Program-made: the position numbers and the translations under genes
Shown: in pieces, positions 44,669-53,290 of the stretch
Layout: every line of letters begins with the position of its first letter
How positions within the stretch are numbered: position 1 is the first letter of the stretch
DNA from: JACKII01 sp963807085
Lineage (GTDB): Bacteria > Pseudomonadota > Alphaproteobacteria > Bin95
Reading direction: 5' to 3'
Length of the DNA stretch: 64,000 nucleotides
Assembly (NCBI GenBank): GCA_963807085.1
Contig: CAWEBB010000021.1
Location: 62,001 to 126,000 of the forward strand
The notes under the pieces: generated by a model
Seen by the model: the letters and a program-made list of their open reading frames with translations, nothing else
Databases searched by the model: none
What the model was told of the DNA's origin: nothing

Positions 44669-46062
44669 GCGGCCTCCCGCGCGCCTGCCGTCAGGCCCCG
44701 GGGCCCGGCGGCCGCAATGGCGACGTCGACGATCCGATTGTGCCAGGACTTCGGCCCCTCGGCATGCACGGCGTGCAGCCAGGGCGAGCGGCCGGCCAAC
44801 TGTCCTTCGCGCCGGCCCGGCCGGTCGAACAGCACCGGCAGCGTCCGCCCGAGGAACTGCGCATTGAACGCGGCCTGCTGATCGGCGAGCACGGCCTGCA
44901 ACTCGGCCAGCCGTGCGGCCTTTACCGCTTCCGGCACCTGCTCGCCGGCGGTCGCAGCCGGCGTCCCCGGCCGCGGGCTATATTTGAAGGCATAGGCCTG
45001 CGCGTAGTTCACATCGCGCACCAGCCGCAAGGTATCGGCAAAATCCGCGTTCGTCTCACCCGGAAAGCCGACAATGAAGTCGCTCGCCAGCGCAATGTCG
45101 GGGCGGACGGCCCGCAGTTTCTCGATGATGCGCCGGTAGTCGTCGCCCGTGTGCCGGCGGTTCATGGCCTTGAGGGTGCGATCCGAGCCGGCCTGCACCG
45201 GCAGATGCAGATAGGGCATCAGCTTTCCGACCGCGCCGTGCGCCCGGATCAAGTCGTCGTCCATGTCGCGCGGGTGCGAGGTGGTATAGCGCAGCCGCTC
45301 CAGCCCGTCGATTTCCGCCAGACCCTCGATCAGCCGGGCCAGGTTCCATTCGCCCCCGCCGACTCCCGTACCGGGGCCCTCGCCGTGATAGGCGTTGACG
45401 TTCTGGCCTAGCAGCATGATCTCCTTCGCGCCGCCGGCGACCAGCCGCCGGGCCTCTGCCAGCACATCCGCCGCGGGCCGGGAGTACTCAGCGCCGCGGG
45501 TATAGGGCACTACACAGAAGGTGCAGAACTTATCACAGCCTTCCTGCACCGTCAGAAAGGCGCTTGCGCCCGGTGCGGCGGTTTCTTCCGGCAAATGGTC
45601 AAATTTGGATTCAGGCGGGAAGTCGGTCGCGACGATGCCGGCCCGACCTCGCGGCGTCGCCCGGGCGGCTTCGGCCTGGGCGACCAGCTTCGGCAAGTGA
45701 TGATAGGCCTGCGGTCCGATGACCAGATCGACCACCGGCGCGCGGCGCACCATTTCCTCGCCTTCGGCCTGGGCCACGCAGCCCGCCACGGCCACCAGCA
45801 CATCCTTGCCCCGCTCGCGGCGGGCGGCCTGTAACGCGCGTACTCGGCCCAATTCCGAATAGACCTTTTCCGCGGCTTTCTCGCGGATATGGCAGGTGTT
45901 AAGGATGATGCAGTCGGCCTCTTCCGGCCGGTTCGTGGTGGCAAAGCCCGCCTCTGCCAGCGCGTCCGCCATGCGACGTGAGTCGTAGACATTCATTTGG
46001 CAGCCATAGGTGCGAATGAACAACTTTCGGGCGTCGCTCCGGGACGTAGCCTTAACAGTCAT
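44665..46062 (-). CDS. miaB: tRNA-2-methylthio-N6-dimethylallyladenosine synthase
   Basis: 465 residues, radical-SAM methylthiotransferase. The UPF0004 domain carries Cys21, Cys57 and Cys95 for one 4Fe-4S cluster. The radical-SAM triad CDKFCTFC (Cys176, 180, 183) binds the second. It is followed by the C-terminal TRAM-like region. It methylthiolates i6A37 in tRNAs reading UNN codons. The stop overlaps the phoH start. No frameshift. Confidence 0.96.
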   Translation of the reverse strand: MTVKATSRSDARKLFIRTYGCQMNVYDSRRMADALAEAGFATTNRPEEADCIILNTCHIREKAAEKVYSELGRVRALQAARRERGKDVLVAVAGCVAQAEGEEMVRRAPVVDLVIGPQAYHHLPKLVAQAEAARATPRGRAGIVATDFPPESKFDHLPEETAAPGASAFLTVQEGCDKFCTFCVVPYTRGAEYSRPAADVLAEARRLVAGGAKEIMLLGQNVNAYHGEGPGTGVGGGEWNLARLIEGLAEIDGLERLRYTTSHPRDMDDDLIRAHGAVGKLMPYLHLPVQAGSDRTLKAMNRRHTGDDYRRIIEKLRAVRPDIALASDFIVGFPGETNADFADTLRLVRDVNYAQAYAFKYSPRPGTPAATAGEQVPEAVKAARLAELQAVLADQQAAFNAQFLGRTLPVLFDRPGRREGQLAGRSPWLHAVHAEGPKSWHNRIVDVAIAAAGPRGLTAGAREAA

Positions 46063-46136
46063 GCGCGCGATTCATTCTCCGGTCATCACTATGTCGCCAA
46101 CATAAAACGGAATCGCGGCGGCCGGTTCCCATCTAC

Positions 46137-47005
46137 TCATACCGCCTCAACGGAACCTAGCGCGCCGCATTGCGCTGTCAAGCGCAACGGGCGCCCCGAA
46201 AGCGCCGCCGCCACGCCTGCGGCAACATCCGCGTGCATATGCCGGGCCAGCGCCCGGCGGGTAGGCCAGGCGTGAGACGGCGTCGGCTCATGCAGCGTGA
46301 TGACGATGTGGGTGCGGCCGAGGCCCGCAAATGTCCACAGATGCGCGCCCAAACTCATGTCGCCGTACCAGGCATAGAAAGGCCGCAATCCACGGCCGAT
46401 CGGCATGCCGTTCAAGGTTGTATAGGCGACGGAGACCGCCTGCAGCATCAGGATCTGGCCTTCCTCCGCCCGCTCCGCGACGCTGAAGAGCGCGCTTTTG
46501 AAGGGCAGAACCCGGTTGCCGTCGTTGCTGGTGCCTTCCGCAAACAGCACGAGACGGCCGCCGGCGCTCAGCCTTTCGGTGATCGCATCCCGCTGTTTCG
46601 CCGCGCTGGAGCGGCGGCGGTCGACGAAGACGGTGCGCTGCAGTTTGGCGAGCAGGCCGAAAAACGGCCAGGAAGCTACCTCGCTCTTGGCGACAAAGCT
46701 CAACGGCCCGAGCGTCGAGAGGACGGGGATGTCCAGGTAAGAGACATGGTTGGAAATCAGCAGAGACGGGCCGCGCTTCCGCCGGCGTGCCCCGCACCTC
46801 GATGGTCATTCCCCACAGCTTGCAGCAGGCGCGGTGGTAGAACACCGGCAGCGATTCCCGAAGCGGCCAGCCAAAGGTGACCGCCAACGCCTGCACCGGA
46901 ATCAGGCAACAGCGTGAACACCAGATAGATCGACAGCCGGGTGGCGGCGCGGGTATGGCGCATCCAGGCGGGGCCCAACAGCTCCTTCACCGCATTATGT
47001 GCCAT
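46137..47005 (-). CDS. plsC: PlsC/OlsA-type lysophospholipid acyltransferase (two frameshifts)
   Basis: About 289 residues after repair. An N-terminal membrane helix around residue 25 (ATRLSIYLVFTLLLIPVQAL) leads to the catalytic block NHVSYLDIPVLS (the HX4D motif), then VFVDRRR and FAEGTSNDGNR (glycerol-phosphate pocket). Frames change twice: one extra C near 46905 and, near 46777, GAAG where GAAAAG fits. Start ATG at 47005, 11 bases after the olsB stop. Beside olsB it could be OlsA, which adds the second acyl chain of ornithine lipid, or a general 1-acylglycerol-3-phosphate acyltransferase. Confidence 0.86.
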
Positions 47006-47016
47006 ATGCCCATCGG

Positions 47017-47956
47017 TTACGGGGTGGTTTGCGGGCGGTCTTGCGCCAGCACATGCATCTGCCGCGCAAAGGCTCGGGTCAGGCGGTCCGGGCGTACAAC
47101 GACGCACACATCGATGGTATTGAACTGCTCGTCGATCACCGCGCCGTCGCCGATCGTGCCGCCCATGCGCAAATAGCCCTTGATCAGCGGCGGCAGCGCT
47201 GCGCGTGCGGCCTTGGGGTCATAGCTGCCGGGCGGAACACGGTTCATGCTGACATAGCGCTTGCGCCGTGCCTTGGGCCGAATGCGCAAGGGCGCCGTGT
47301 GGTAGTGGCGCAAATAACTGAGTTCGACCGCAATCGCTTCCGGATCGATGCCATGAAAGCTGGCGCAGCCAAACATCAGATTGACGTTGTGCGTGTGCGC
47401 ATAGAGGCCAATGCCCCGCCAGAGCAGGTTCATGGTCATCTGCTTGCGGTATTCCTGGGCGACACAAGAGCGGCCCAATTCCAGCACCTGATGCCCGCCC
47501 TTGAGCAGGCGCCGGATGCTGAACTCGTCCTGTGTGTAAAAGCGGCCCAGCCTGGCAGCCATGTCGCGGCGCAACAGACGATAGGTGCCCACGATCAGCG
47601 GATTGTCCGGATCTTCATGGTCGAGGACGATCAGATGATCGCAGCCCGCATCGAACCGGTCGATATCCCGACCGAGCCGTTCCATCTCGCGGCGTCGGTA
47701 TGGCGCCGCGTTCCTCGTAAAACACATCGTAGCGCAGGCGCTGCGCCGCTTCCAATTCCTCCTGCGCCTGAACGAGGCGCAGTTCCAATTGGCCGGCAGT
47801 CAACCGAATTTCCCGGTCATGCGGCGCAAGCAGCCGCCCCGTGCTGATGCGGCGGTTGATAAAGGGAAGCGCAACTTTGGGGGCGCCGTTCCGCTGCCCC
47901 CGAAGGCGGCGATATGCGCGTCCGCGTTGCAAAGCGCGCCTTAGCGCTAAAGCCAT
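47017..47956 (-). CDS. olsB: OlsB-like acyl-ACP:ornithine/GNAT acyltransferase (one frameshift)
   Basis: About 312 residues after repair. The N-terminal piece (ATG 47956) contains LELRLVQAQEELEAAQRLRY and DVFYEERGA. The rest (LGRDIDRFDAGCDHLIVLDH, GTYRLLRRDMAARLGRFYTQ, LELGRSCVAQEYR, FGCASFHGIDPEA) matches the hemolysin-like acetyltransferase domain of OlsB. One extra C in the run near 47691 breaks the frame. OlsB makes lyso-ornithine lipid. Together with the downstream plsC gene it suggests an olsBA operon, though the same pair is often annotated simply as acyltransferases. Confidence 0.83.
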
Positions 47957-48211
47957 TGGCCCAATTCTCCAACCCTTGCGCGGCGGCAAATCCCGCCCTC
48001 TCGGCGTCGGATATCCGTACCGCGGGTCGTTCGACGGTTCGCGACAATCGTCCCGTTACAAGAAAAAGGCAATGGCCGCAACCATATGGCTCTGACCGTT
48101 TCCGCAACGCCGAGTTACAGTGTTGATTCCCAATGCAGACTGACCGTGCAGAGTCACACCATGGGATCATGGTGCGGGATCACCGCGCAGAGTCGGCGGC
48201 GGCGGCCCGAT

Positions 48212-48640
48212 TTAAGCCGCGTTGCCGCCGCGGCGTGCGCGCGTGCCCAAGCCGATCTTCTTTGCCAGGTCAGAGCGTTGCGCAGCATAACTGGGCGCAA
48301 CCATCGGGTAATCCGACGGCAAACCCCATCGGTCACGATATTCTTCCGGCGTCATGTTGTAGGCCGTTTTCAAGTGGCGTTTAAGCATCTTCAACTTCTT
48401 GCCGTCTTCCAGGCAAATGATGTAATCGTTGGTGATCGATTTCTTAATCGGCACCGCGGGTTCGGGGCGTTCCTGCATGGCGGCGCTGGACGATTCGACC
48501 GACGACAGTGTCCGATAGACCTGATTAATCAGATCGGGCAGATCCGGTACGGCGACGGTATTATTCGAGACGTGAGCCGCGACAATTTCGGTGGTATATT
48601 CGAGCAATTCTTTATTGGACTGCATATCGCTTTCGGTCAT
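48212..48640 (-). CDS. mucR: MucR/Ros family zinc-finger transcriptional regulator
   Basis: 142 residues. The C-terminal YIICLEDGKKLKMLKRHLKT, then AYNMTPEEYRDRWGLPSDYP, is the MucR domain with its single zinc finger and the conserved GLPxDYPMVAPxYA. It is a nucleoid-associated repressor of AT-rich promoters in alphaproteobacteria. The upstream 100 bases are AT-rich and may be autoregulated. A short dyad, CACCATGGGATCATGGTG (48157-48174), lies 38 bases past its stop and might help termination. Confidence 0.93.
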   Translation of the reverse strand: MTESDMQSNKELLEYTTEIVAAHVSNNTVAVPDLPDLINQVYRTLSSVESSSAAMQERPEPAVPIKKSITNDYIICLEDGKKLKMLKRHLKTAYNMTPEEYRDRWGLPSDYPMVAPSYAAQRSDLAKKIGLGTRARRGGNAA

Positions 48641-48768
48641 GAGCGATTATCTCCGGTTTCCGTGTTTGTGTGTTTTGCTTGCTGGTCGCGTACATAATGC
48701 TGATTTTTCTGTTTTGCAATATAGATTATGCTGATTTGGTTCACTTTTCCTGAATGGAGGCGGGAGTG

Positions 48769-49002
48769 ATGGCAGACTACTTTCTGGACATCACGGACAA
48801 AATGTGTCCGATGACGTTTGTAAAGACCAAGCTGCTTTTGGAAAAAATGGCGAACGGCGAAACGGCGGAAGTCCGGTTGCGGGATGGGGAGCCACTGGAA
48901 AATGTGCCGCGGTCTCTTATCGAGTTAGGGCAAGAGATTATCGGTAAAGAGAAAGATTCGGAGGGAATTTGGCTATTAACCTTCCGGAAGACCGAACAGT
49001 AA
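48769..49002 (+). CDS. TusA/SirA-family sulfur carrier
   Basis: 77 residues. MADYFLDITDKMCPMTFVKT keeps the active cysteine (Cys13) in CPM where E. coli TusA has CPEP. The alpha/beta layout and the ending GIWLLTFRKTE fit. TusA-like proteins shuttle persulfide sulfur for tRNA modification or sulfur oxidation. The ATG at 48769 has GGAGGCGGGAG upstream; an ATG at 48754 is possible but close to its own site. It is divergent from mucR and lies upstream of a sulfur-export and sulfite-oxidation set. Confidence 0.85.
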   Translation: MADYFLDITDKMCPMTFVKTKLLLEKMANGETAEVRLRDGEPLENVPRSLIELGQEIIGKEKDSEGIWLLTFRKTEQ

Positions 49003-49340
49003 ATTTCCGCCGGCGTCATTGTCATCACACGGTATGGCACAGCAAATGCTTCAACAATGCGGCACTTGGGTGTCCTGGGAGGATCGCACCCGTTCTTTTA
49101 TTGCCGGTATACAGAGGCATCCATCTGGACCCTTGGGAGGCCTACTCACGGCTTTCCAAAGTAATAGGCAAAAAACGGTGCATACATAGATGATGCGGCT
49201 GAAAGTCGCTGGACTTTCGGTGACAGAACCACGGTCAATCGACCCTTGCCACGTGGCGACCATAGGGGCATAGACTTACCGGCATTCGTCGCGGCGCCGA
49301 TGTCGCGCCTATTTCAGGTTAACGGACGCACTTAGCGGAC
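49003..49340. other. 340-base gap upstream of the TauE/SafE gene
   Basis: No gene, repeat or clear promoter found. Sequence composition is a little lower in GC than the flanking genes. It presumably carries the promoter of the exporter operon. Confidence 0.4.
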
Positions 49341-50267
49341 ATGCAGATATACCTCCCTATCGCAGAGATGTCGGTGAATGTGTTTCTGCTGTTGGGGCTT
49401 GGTGGGGGAATCGGGTTTCTTTCAGGTGTGTTCGGCGTGGGCGGAGGTTTTCTGCTGACGCCGGCGCTGATCTTTATCGGCGTTCCGCCGGCGGTTTCCG
49501 TGGCCAGCGCGGCGAACCAATTGATCGCCACGTCGATTACCGGCGTATTTGCCCACTGGCGGCGGAAAAGCGTCGATTTCAAGATGGGATTGATCCTGCT
49601 TTGCGGTGGTGTCGTCGGCTCCAGCGTGGGCGTCTATGTGTTCAAGCTGCTGCGCGAGCTCGGCCAGATCGATCTGATGATTTCGTTGCTGTACGTGATC
49701 TTTCTCGGCTCGATCGGCGCGCTCATGTTTGCGGAAAGCCTGCGCAGCCTGGTTCGCACCCGCCGCGGCATGGTGCGGCGGGGCAAACTGCACACGCACA
49801 CATGGCTGCACGGCCTGCCGTTCAAGATGCGGTTTCGCCGCTCGCGGCTTTATATCAGCGCGTTGATGCCGTTTTCGGTCGGCACACTGGTGGGTTTGCT
49901 TGCGGCATTGATGGGGGTCGGGGGCGGCTTCGTGATGGTGCCGGCCATGATCTATCTGCTGGGTATGCCGACGTCCGTGGTGGCGGGAACGTCACTGTTC
50001 CAGATCCTGTTTGTGGTTGCCAACGTTACATTTCTCCAGGCTTACACCAATCAGACCGTCGACGTTGTGCTGGCGCTGATATTGCTGATCGGGTCGGTGG
50101 TGGGTGTGCAATTCGGCACGATCGTCGGCGCGCGGGTATCGGGCGCCCAATTCCGCATCTTGCTCGCCGTGCTCGTCCTGGCCACCTGCGGGAAACTGTT
50201 GGTTGACCTGCTGATCGAACCCTCTGACCTCTATTCGATCCAGTTCGAGGTTGGAGACGGGCAGTGA
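49341..50267 (+). CDS. sulfite/sulfonate exporter TauE/SafE family
   Basis: 308 residues with about eight membrane helices in two homologous halves: GFLSGVFGVGGGFLLTPALI and LAALMGVGGGFVMVPAMIYL are the paired signature loops. The family exports sulfite, sulfoacetate and related anions. Its stop overlaps the GTG of the next gene (GTGA). TusA-like, TIGR02186 and soeAB genes nearby suggest sulfite handling. The substrate is inferred from context. Confidence 0.9.
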   Translation: MQIYLPIAEMSVNVFLLLGLGGGIGFLSGVFGVGGGFLLTPALIFIGVPPAVSVASAANQLIATSITGVFAHWRRKSVDFKMGLILLCGGVVGSSVGVYVFKLLRELGQIDLMISLLYVIFLGSIGALMFAESLRSLVRTRRGMVRRGKLHTHTWLHGLPFKMRFRRSRLYISALMPFSVGTLVGLLAALMGVGGGFVMVPAMIYLLGMPTSVVAGTSLFQILFVVANVTFLQAYTNQTVDVVLALILLIGSVVGVQFGTIVGARVSGAQFRILLAVLVLATCGKLLVDLLIEPSDLYSIQFEVGDGQ

Positions 50268-51016
50268 GACGCGCGGGACGGTTCCTTTGCCTGGTTTGGA
50301 CGGCGTTAACGGGTGTCGCGTTCGCCTCTCCGCTGCAAGGAACCGAACTGGTCGCCGACCTCTCTCAGCACGAGATCAAGATCTCCACCGGGTTCAGCGG
50401 TACGGACCTGCTGTTGTTCGGCGTCGCGGATCCGAATGGAGACGTGGTGGTGGTGGTCAGCGGCCCCGATAAGCGGGAAATCGTCCGGAAAAAAGAGCAG
50501 ATCAGCGGCATCTGGATCAATACGGACAGCGTCGTGTTCGATTCGGTCCCGTCGTTCTTCCATGTCTCGGCGACCTCCAGGCTGTCGGACGGGAACTTGG
50601 AAGAGGTTCTGTCAGACATCGGGGTGGGATTGCGGTATCAGAGCATTTATCCGAACACATACATGCCGCCGAGCCGGGCGACGGAGTTCCGAAAAGCGCT
50701 GTTGCGCCGGAAAGAAGCCAAGGGCCTTTACAAATCCCAAACCGGAAAAGTGGAATTCGTCAGCGGCACGCTGTTCCGCGCCCGCGTATCCTTCCCGGCG
50801 ACGGTGCCAATAGGCATTTACCGGGTCGATGTTTATCATGTGACGGACGATTGGGTGAATGCGGTGACCAGGATCCCGCTCCGGGTGAGCAAGGCGGGCT
50901 TGGAAGAAGCCATCTACCGCTTTGCCAATGAGCAGCCGGCCTTATATGGAGCATTTGCCATCGTCATCGCTGCCCTGGCAGGATACGGGGCTGGAATGAT
51001 GTTTGGACGACGATAG
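50264..51016 (+). CDS. TIGR02186/Alph_Pro_TM membrane-anchored protein
   Basis: 250 residues from a GTG at 50264. A Sec signal at the N-terminus (LVWTALTGVAFAS), a periplasmic body starting LVADLSQHEIKISTGFSGTD, and one C-terminal membrane helix (ALYGAFAIVIAALAGYGAGM). It matches the alphaproteobacterial family that lies next to TauE/SafE genes. The function is unknown. It starts within the exporter's stop codon and abuts the stress-protein gene with no gap. Confidence 0.88.
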   Translation: MRRAGRFLCLVWTALTGVAFASPLQGTELVADLSQHEIKISTGFSGTDLLLFGVADPNGDVVVVVSGPDKREIVRKKEQISGIWINTDSVVFDSVPSFFHVSATSRLSDGNLEEVLSDIGVGLRYQSIYPNTYMPPSRATEFRKALLRRKEAKGLYKSQTGKVEFVSGTLFRARVSFPATVPIGIYRVDVYHVTDDWVNAVTRIPLRVSKAGLEEAIYRFANEQPALYGAFAIVIAALAGYGAGMMFGRR

Positions 51017-51529
51017 ATGAACGACGACACCCCAGACGACAATACCGTTTCGACACGCATTAGTACGGGCCGGACGATGTTGTGCGTTCTTGACGATACG
51101 CCCGAACTATCGGTTGCGTTGCAGTTTGCCGCACGCCGGGCCCAACGGACGGGGGCTCATGTCGGCTTGCTGTACGTCATTGAAGACTCAACAGAGTTTC
51201 AGCACTTTTCCAGCATCGGCGATTTGATGCGCGCCGAGGCCAACGCCAAGGCCGAGCAGGTTTTGATGCGGGGCGCCGAAGAAGTGTTGAGATGGAAAGA
51301 TGAAATGCCGATCTTCTACATCCGCGAAGGCAGCCCGCGCGACGAGGTCATTAACCAGATCAAGGAAGACCCCAGTATTTCCTTTCTGATCCTGGGCGCC
51401 GCCACGGGAAGGGACGGGCCCGGCCCCTTGGTCACGGCGCTTGCCGGCCGATCGGTTGGTCAACTGCACGTGCCTATCGTGATCGTGCCGGGCAATATGT
51501 CGGAAGACGAAATCGCCTCGTTCGCGTGA
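51017..51529 (+). CDS. universal stress protein (UspA) family
   Basis: 170 residues. TMLCVLDDTPELSVALQFAA and HVGLLYVIED form the first Rossmann strands. FLILGAATGRDGPGPLV contains the nucleotide loop region, ending HVPIVIVPG. Its start codon directly follows the previous stop (TAGATG). Third gene of the exporter operon. Whether it binds ATP cannot be judged: the usual G-2X-G-9X-G-S/T motif is imperfect. Confidence 0.88.
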   Translation: MNDDTPDDNTVSTRISTGRTMLCVLDDTPELSVALQFAARRAQRTGAHVGLLYVIEDSTEFQHFSSIGDLMRAEANAKAEQVLMRGAEEVLRWKDEMPIFYIREGSPRDEVINQIKEDPSISFLILGAATGRDGPGPLVTALAGRSVGQLHVPIVIVPGNMSEDEIASFA

Positions 51530-51568
51530 GGAACGGCGGGTGAGTATCCGCAGCTTCCCCCAGAGGCC

Positions 51569-51675
51569 ATTGCGAGGCGTGGCGGACATGGTCCGCCGCA
51601 GCGCAGCAATCCACCCTCAATTTAGGAGTTTGATACCGTCGATGGATTGCCGCATCGCCTGCGGCTCCTCGCAAT
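51569..51675. repeat. nested palindromic repeat element overlapping a gene end
   Basis: The outer arms are ATTGCGAG (51569-51576) and CTCGCAAT (51668-51675). Inside are GGCGGAC-ATG-GTCCGCC (51581-51597) and GCAATCCA/TGGATTGC (51606-51613 and 51643-51650). This is the shape of a REP-like dispersed element (type ...CATTGCGAGGCGTGGCG...). It straddles the 3' end of the alanine-rich gene, which reads into it. Confidence 0.6.
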
Positions 51676-53169
51676 AACCGCTGGTGGAAGAGTTAAGCGA
51701 ACCAGCCAATCACCATGCCGATGAATTCCGCCTATGCTGGCGGTGTTGGCGGCGGTGTTGAAGGTTTCCTTGTCCAAACCGTACATGCGGATGGTGCGGC
51801 TGCCGTACTCGTAGATGGCAATGCGGCGCACTTCCTCTGAGACTTCCTCGGACGTGGCGGTTGTGCTGCCTTTTCGGAGCAGACTACCGAGCCGCGATGT
51901 CGAGCACTTGGCCAGGGCGTCGGCCAGCACTCGGACCTGATTGGCTTCTTCAAGGCTCAGCTGGGAGATCTTAAACGCCGCGCGCGCTGTCACGGCCTCG
52001 CGGACTTTCTGGTCGTTTAATAGAATATCGAGGGCGGAGTTGTTGAATTGGGTGCGAAAGCGTTCGATGCGCCGATCACTTGGCGGGAGTTCGCCCGCTT
52101 CGCTCAGATGATCCAGATCGAGGATCGCCTGCATCAACGCCTCGTAAATCAGCATCGGCGCATCACGCGAACGGTCGAGTTCGGTCCCCACCAGATCGGA
52201 GACGTCGCGCAGGGCATAATATTGCTGGCTGCTTGGGCTGCCGAGCAGCTTGGCAATATCGGCGAGAGCATTGCGGACACGCTGAACCGATTGAGCGAAG
52301 GGTTCCGGCAGAACCTCGGAAACCGACATGAGGTCATAAAGCCCCTCGGCCGTCTTCTCCACCCGCTCCGCATTCGGAGAGTTGGCTATTGCTGCATCGA
52401 GCGACGCTGTCTCTGCTTCGTCATTCTCGTACTTTGACAAAATCTCCGCGATGCGGGCGTTGATTTCGGCGTCGGAGCCTTGCCAGAAATCGTCATCCTG
52501 AATTGCGATTTCGAGCAGCATGGGCCAATTTTGCGGGCGGCCTCCGAAAGCGTTGGCGTACCAGCCCTGCCAGAAAGCCCAACTGGCGCCTGCCTTTAAC
52601 TGAGCGACACTATCATCGAACCAGTCAGGCGGCGCACTGTCGAATAATGGGGTACTGGAAAGCGGCTTGCCCGATCCCAATGCCACACAATCGGAGCGTA
52701 GGGCCGACCAGGCGGCGTCCCTGGCGGCTTCCCCGGCGGCGGCCCAAACAGCCCAGGCGGCGGCCCCGGCGGCGGCCCCGGCGGCGTCCCTGGCGACGTC
52801 CCTGGCGACGTCCCTGGCGACGGCTCCGGCGGCGTCCCTGGCGGCGGCCCCGGCGGCGTCCCTGGCGGCCCCGGTGGCGTCCCAGACGGCCCCGGCGGCG
52901 GTCCTGGCGGCGGTTTGAACAGCCTCAGCGTCTCCATCCCTTATCAATAGTGCGGCAGGCGCTCCACCTGCAACCCCGCTGACCAGTAGGGCTCTCAGAA
53001 AGGGCAGTACGGAAAAACGACCGTCACGGCCTGGATAGCTCCACAGCACCGGCAGCACCCGCATTGCCGCCCGATGGGCCAGGGCAATACAAACCGCCTG
53101 CGGCTGATTGGTTTCCTCCAGCCACCCTCGGAAGCTGTCTTCATCCCGAATGTCGTCAATCGCCACCAT
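51622..53169 (-). CDS. protein of unknown function with a variable alanine-rich repeat segment
   Basis: 515 residues. The N-terminal 75 (IDDIRDEDSFRGWLEETNQP, ALAHRAAMRVLPVLWSYPGR) and the region after about 165 (WAFWQGWYANAFGGRPQNWP, LLEIAIQDDDFWQGSD) are ordinary and look like a known but uncharacterised family. Between them (about 85-150) is an Ala-rich stretch built of short repeats such as RDAAGAAARDAAGA and RDVARDVARD, with 12-bp units repeated at DNA level (about 52720-52920). The last 15 or so residues (IARSRRRCGNPST) come from a dispersed repeat, so the native end was probably different. Antisense to the sulfur genes on both sides. Confidence 0.65.
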   Translation of the reverse strand: MVAIDDIRDEDSFRGWLEETNQPQAVCIALAHRAAMRVLPVLWSYPGRDGRFSVLPFLRALLVSGVAGGAPAALLIRDGDAEAVQTAARTAAGAVWDATGAARDAAGAAARDAAGAVARDVARDVARDAAGAAAGAAAWAVWAAAGEAARDAAWSALRSDCVALGSGKPLSSTPLFDSAPPDWFDDSVAQLKAGASWAFWQGWYANAFGGRPQNWPMLLEIAIQDDDFWQGSDAEINARIAEILSKYENDEAETASLDAAIANSPNAERVEKTAEGLYDLMSVSEVLPEPFAQSVQRVRNALADIAKLLGSPSSQQYYALRDVSDLVGTELDRSRDAPMLIYEALMQAILDLDHLSEAGELPPSDRRIERFRTQFNNSALDILLNDQKVREAVTARAAFKISQLSLEEANQVRVLADALAKCSTSRLGSLLRKGSTTATSEEVSEEVRRIAIYEYGSRTIRMYGLDKETFNTAANTASIGGIHRHGDWLVRLTLPPAVIARSRRRCGNPSTVSNS

Positions 53170-53290
53170 CCCGGTATACTGACCCAGCGCCTAGAGTCCG
53201 GCAAGCGCCACTCGGTACCTTGCCCTCTCAGCCTCAGGCAGTAGGATGGAAAATCGTTCATCGCCCGCCCGCCATCCGGACCCTCTGCCT

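Noticed and set aside
52720..52920. CRISPR-like array in the repeated stretch
   Set aside because: Units are about 12 bases, in frame within a coding region, without spacers of constant length. It is a coding tandem repeat.
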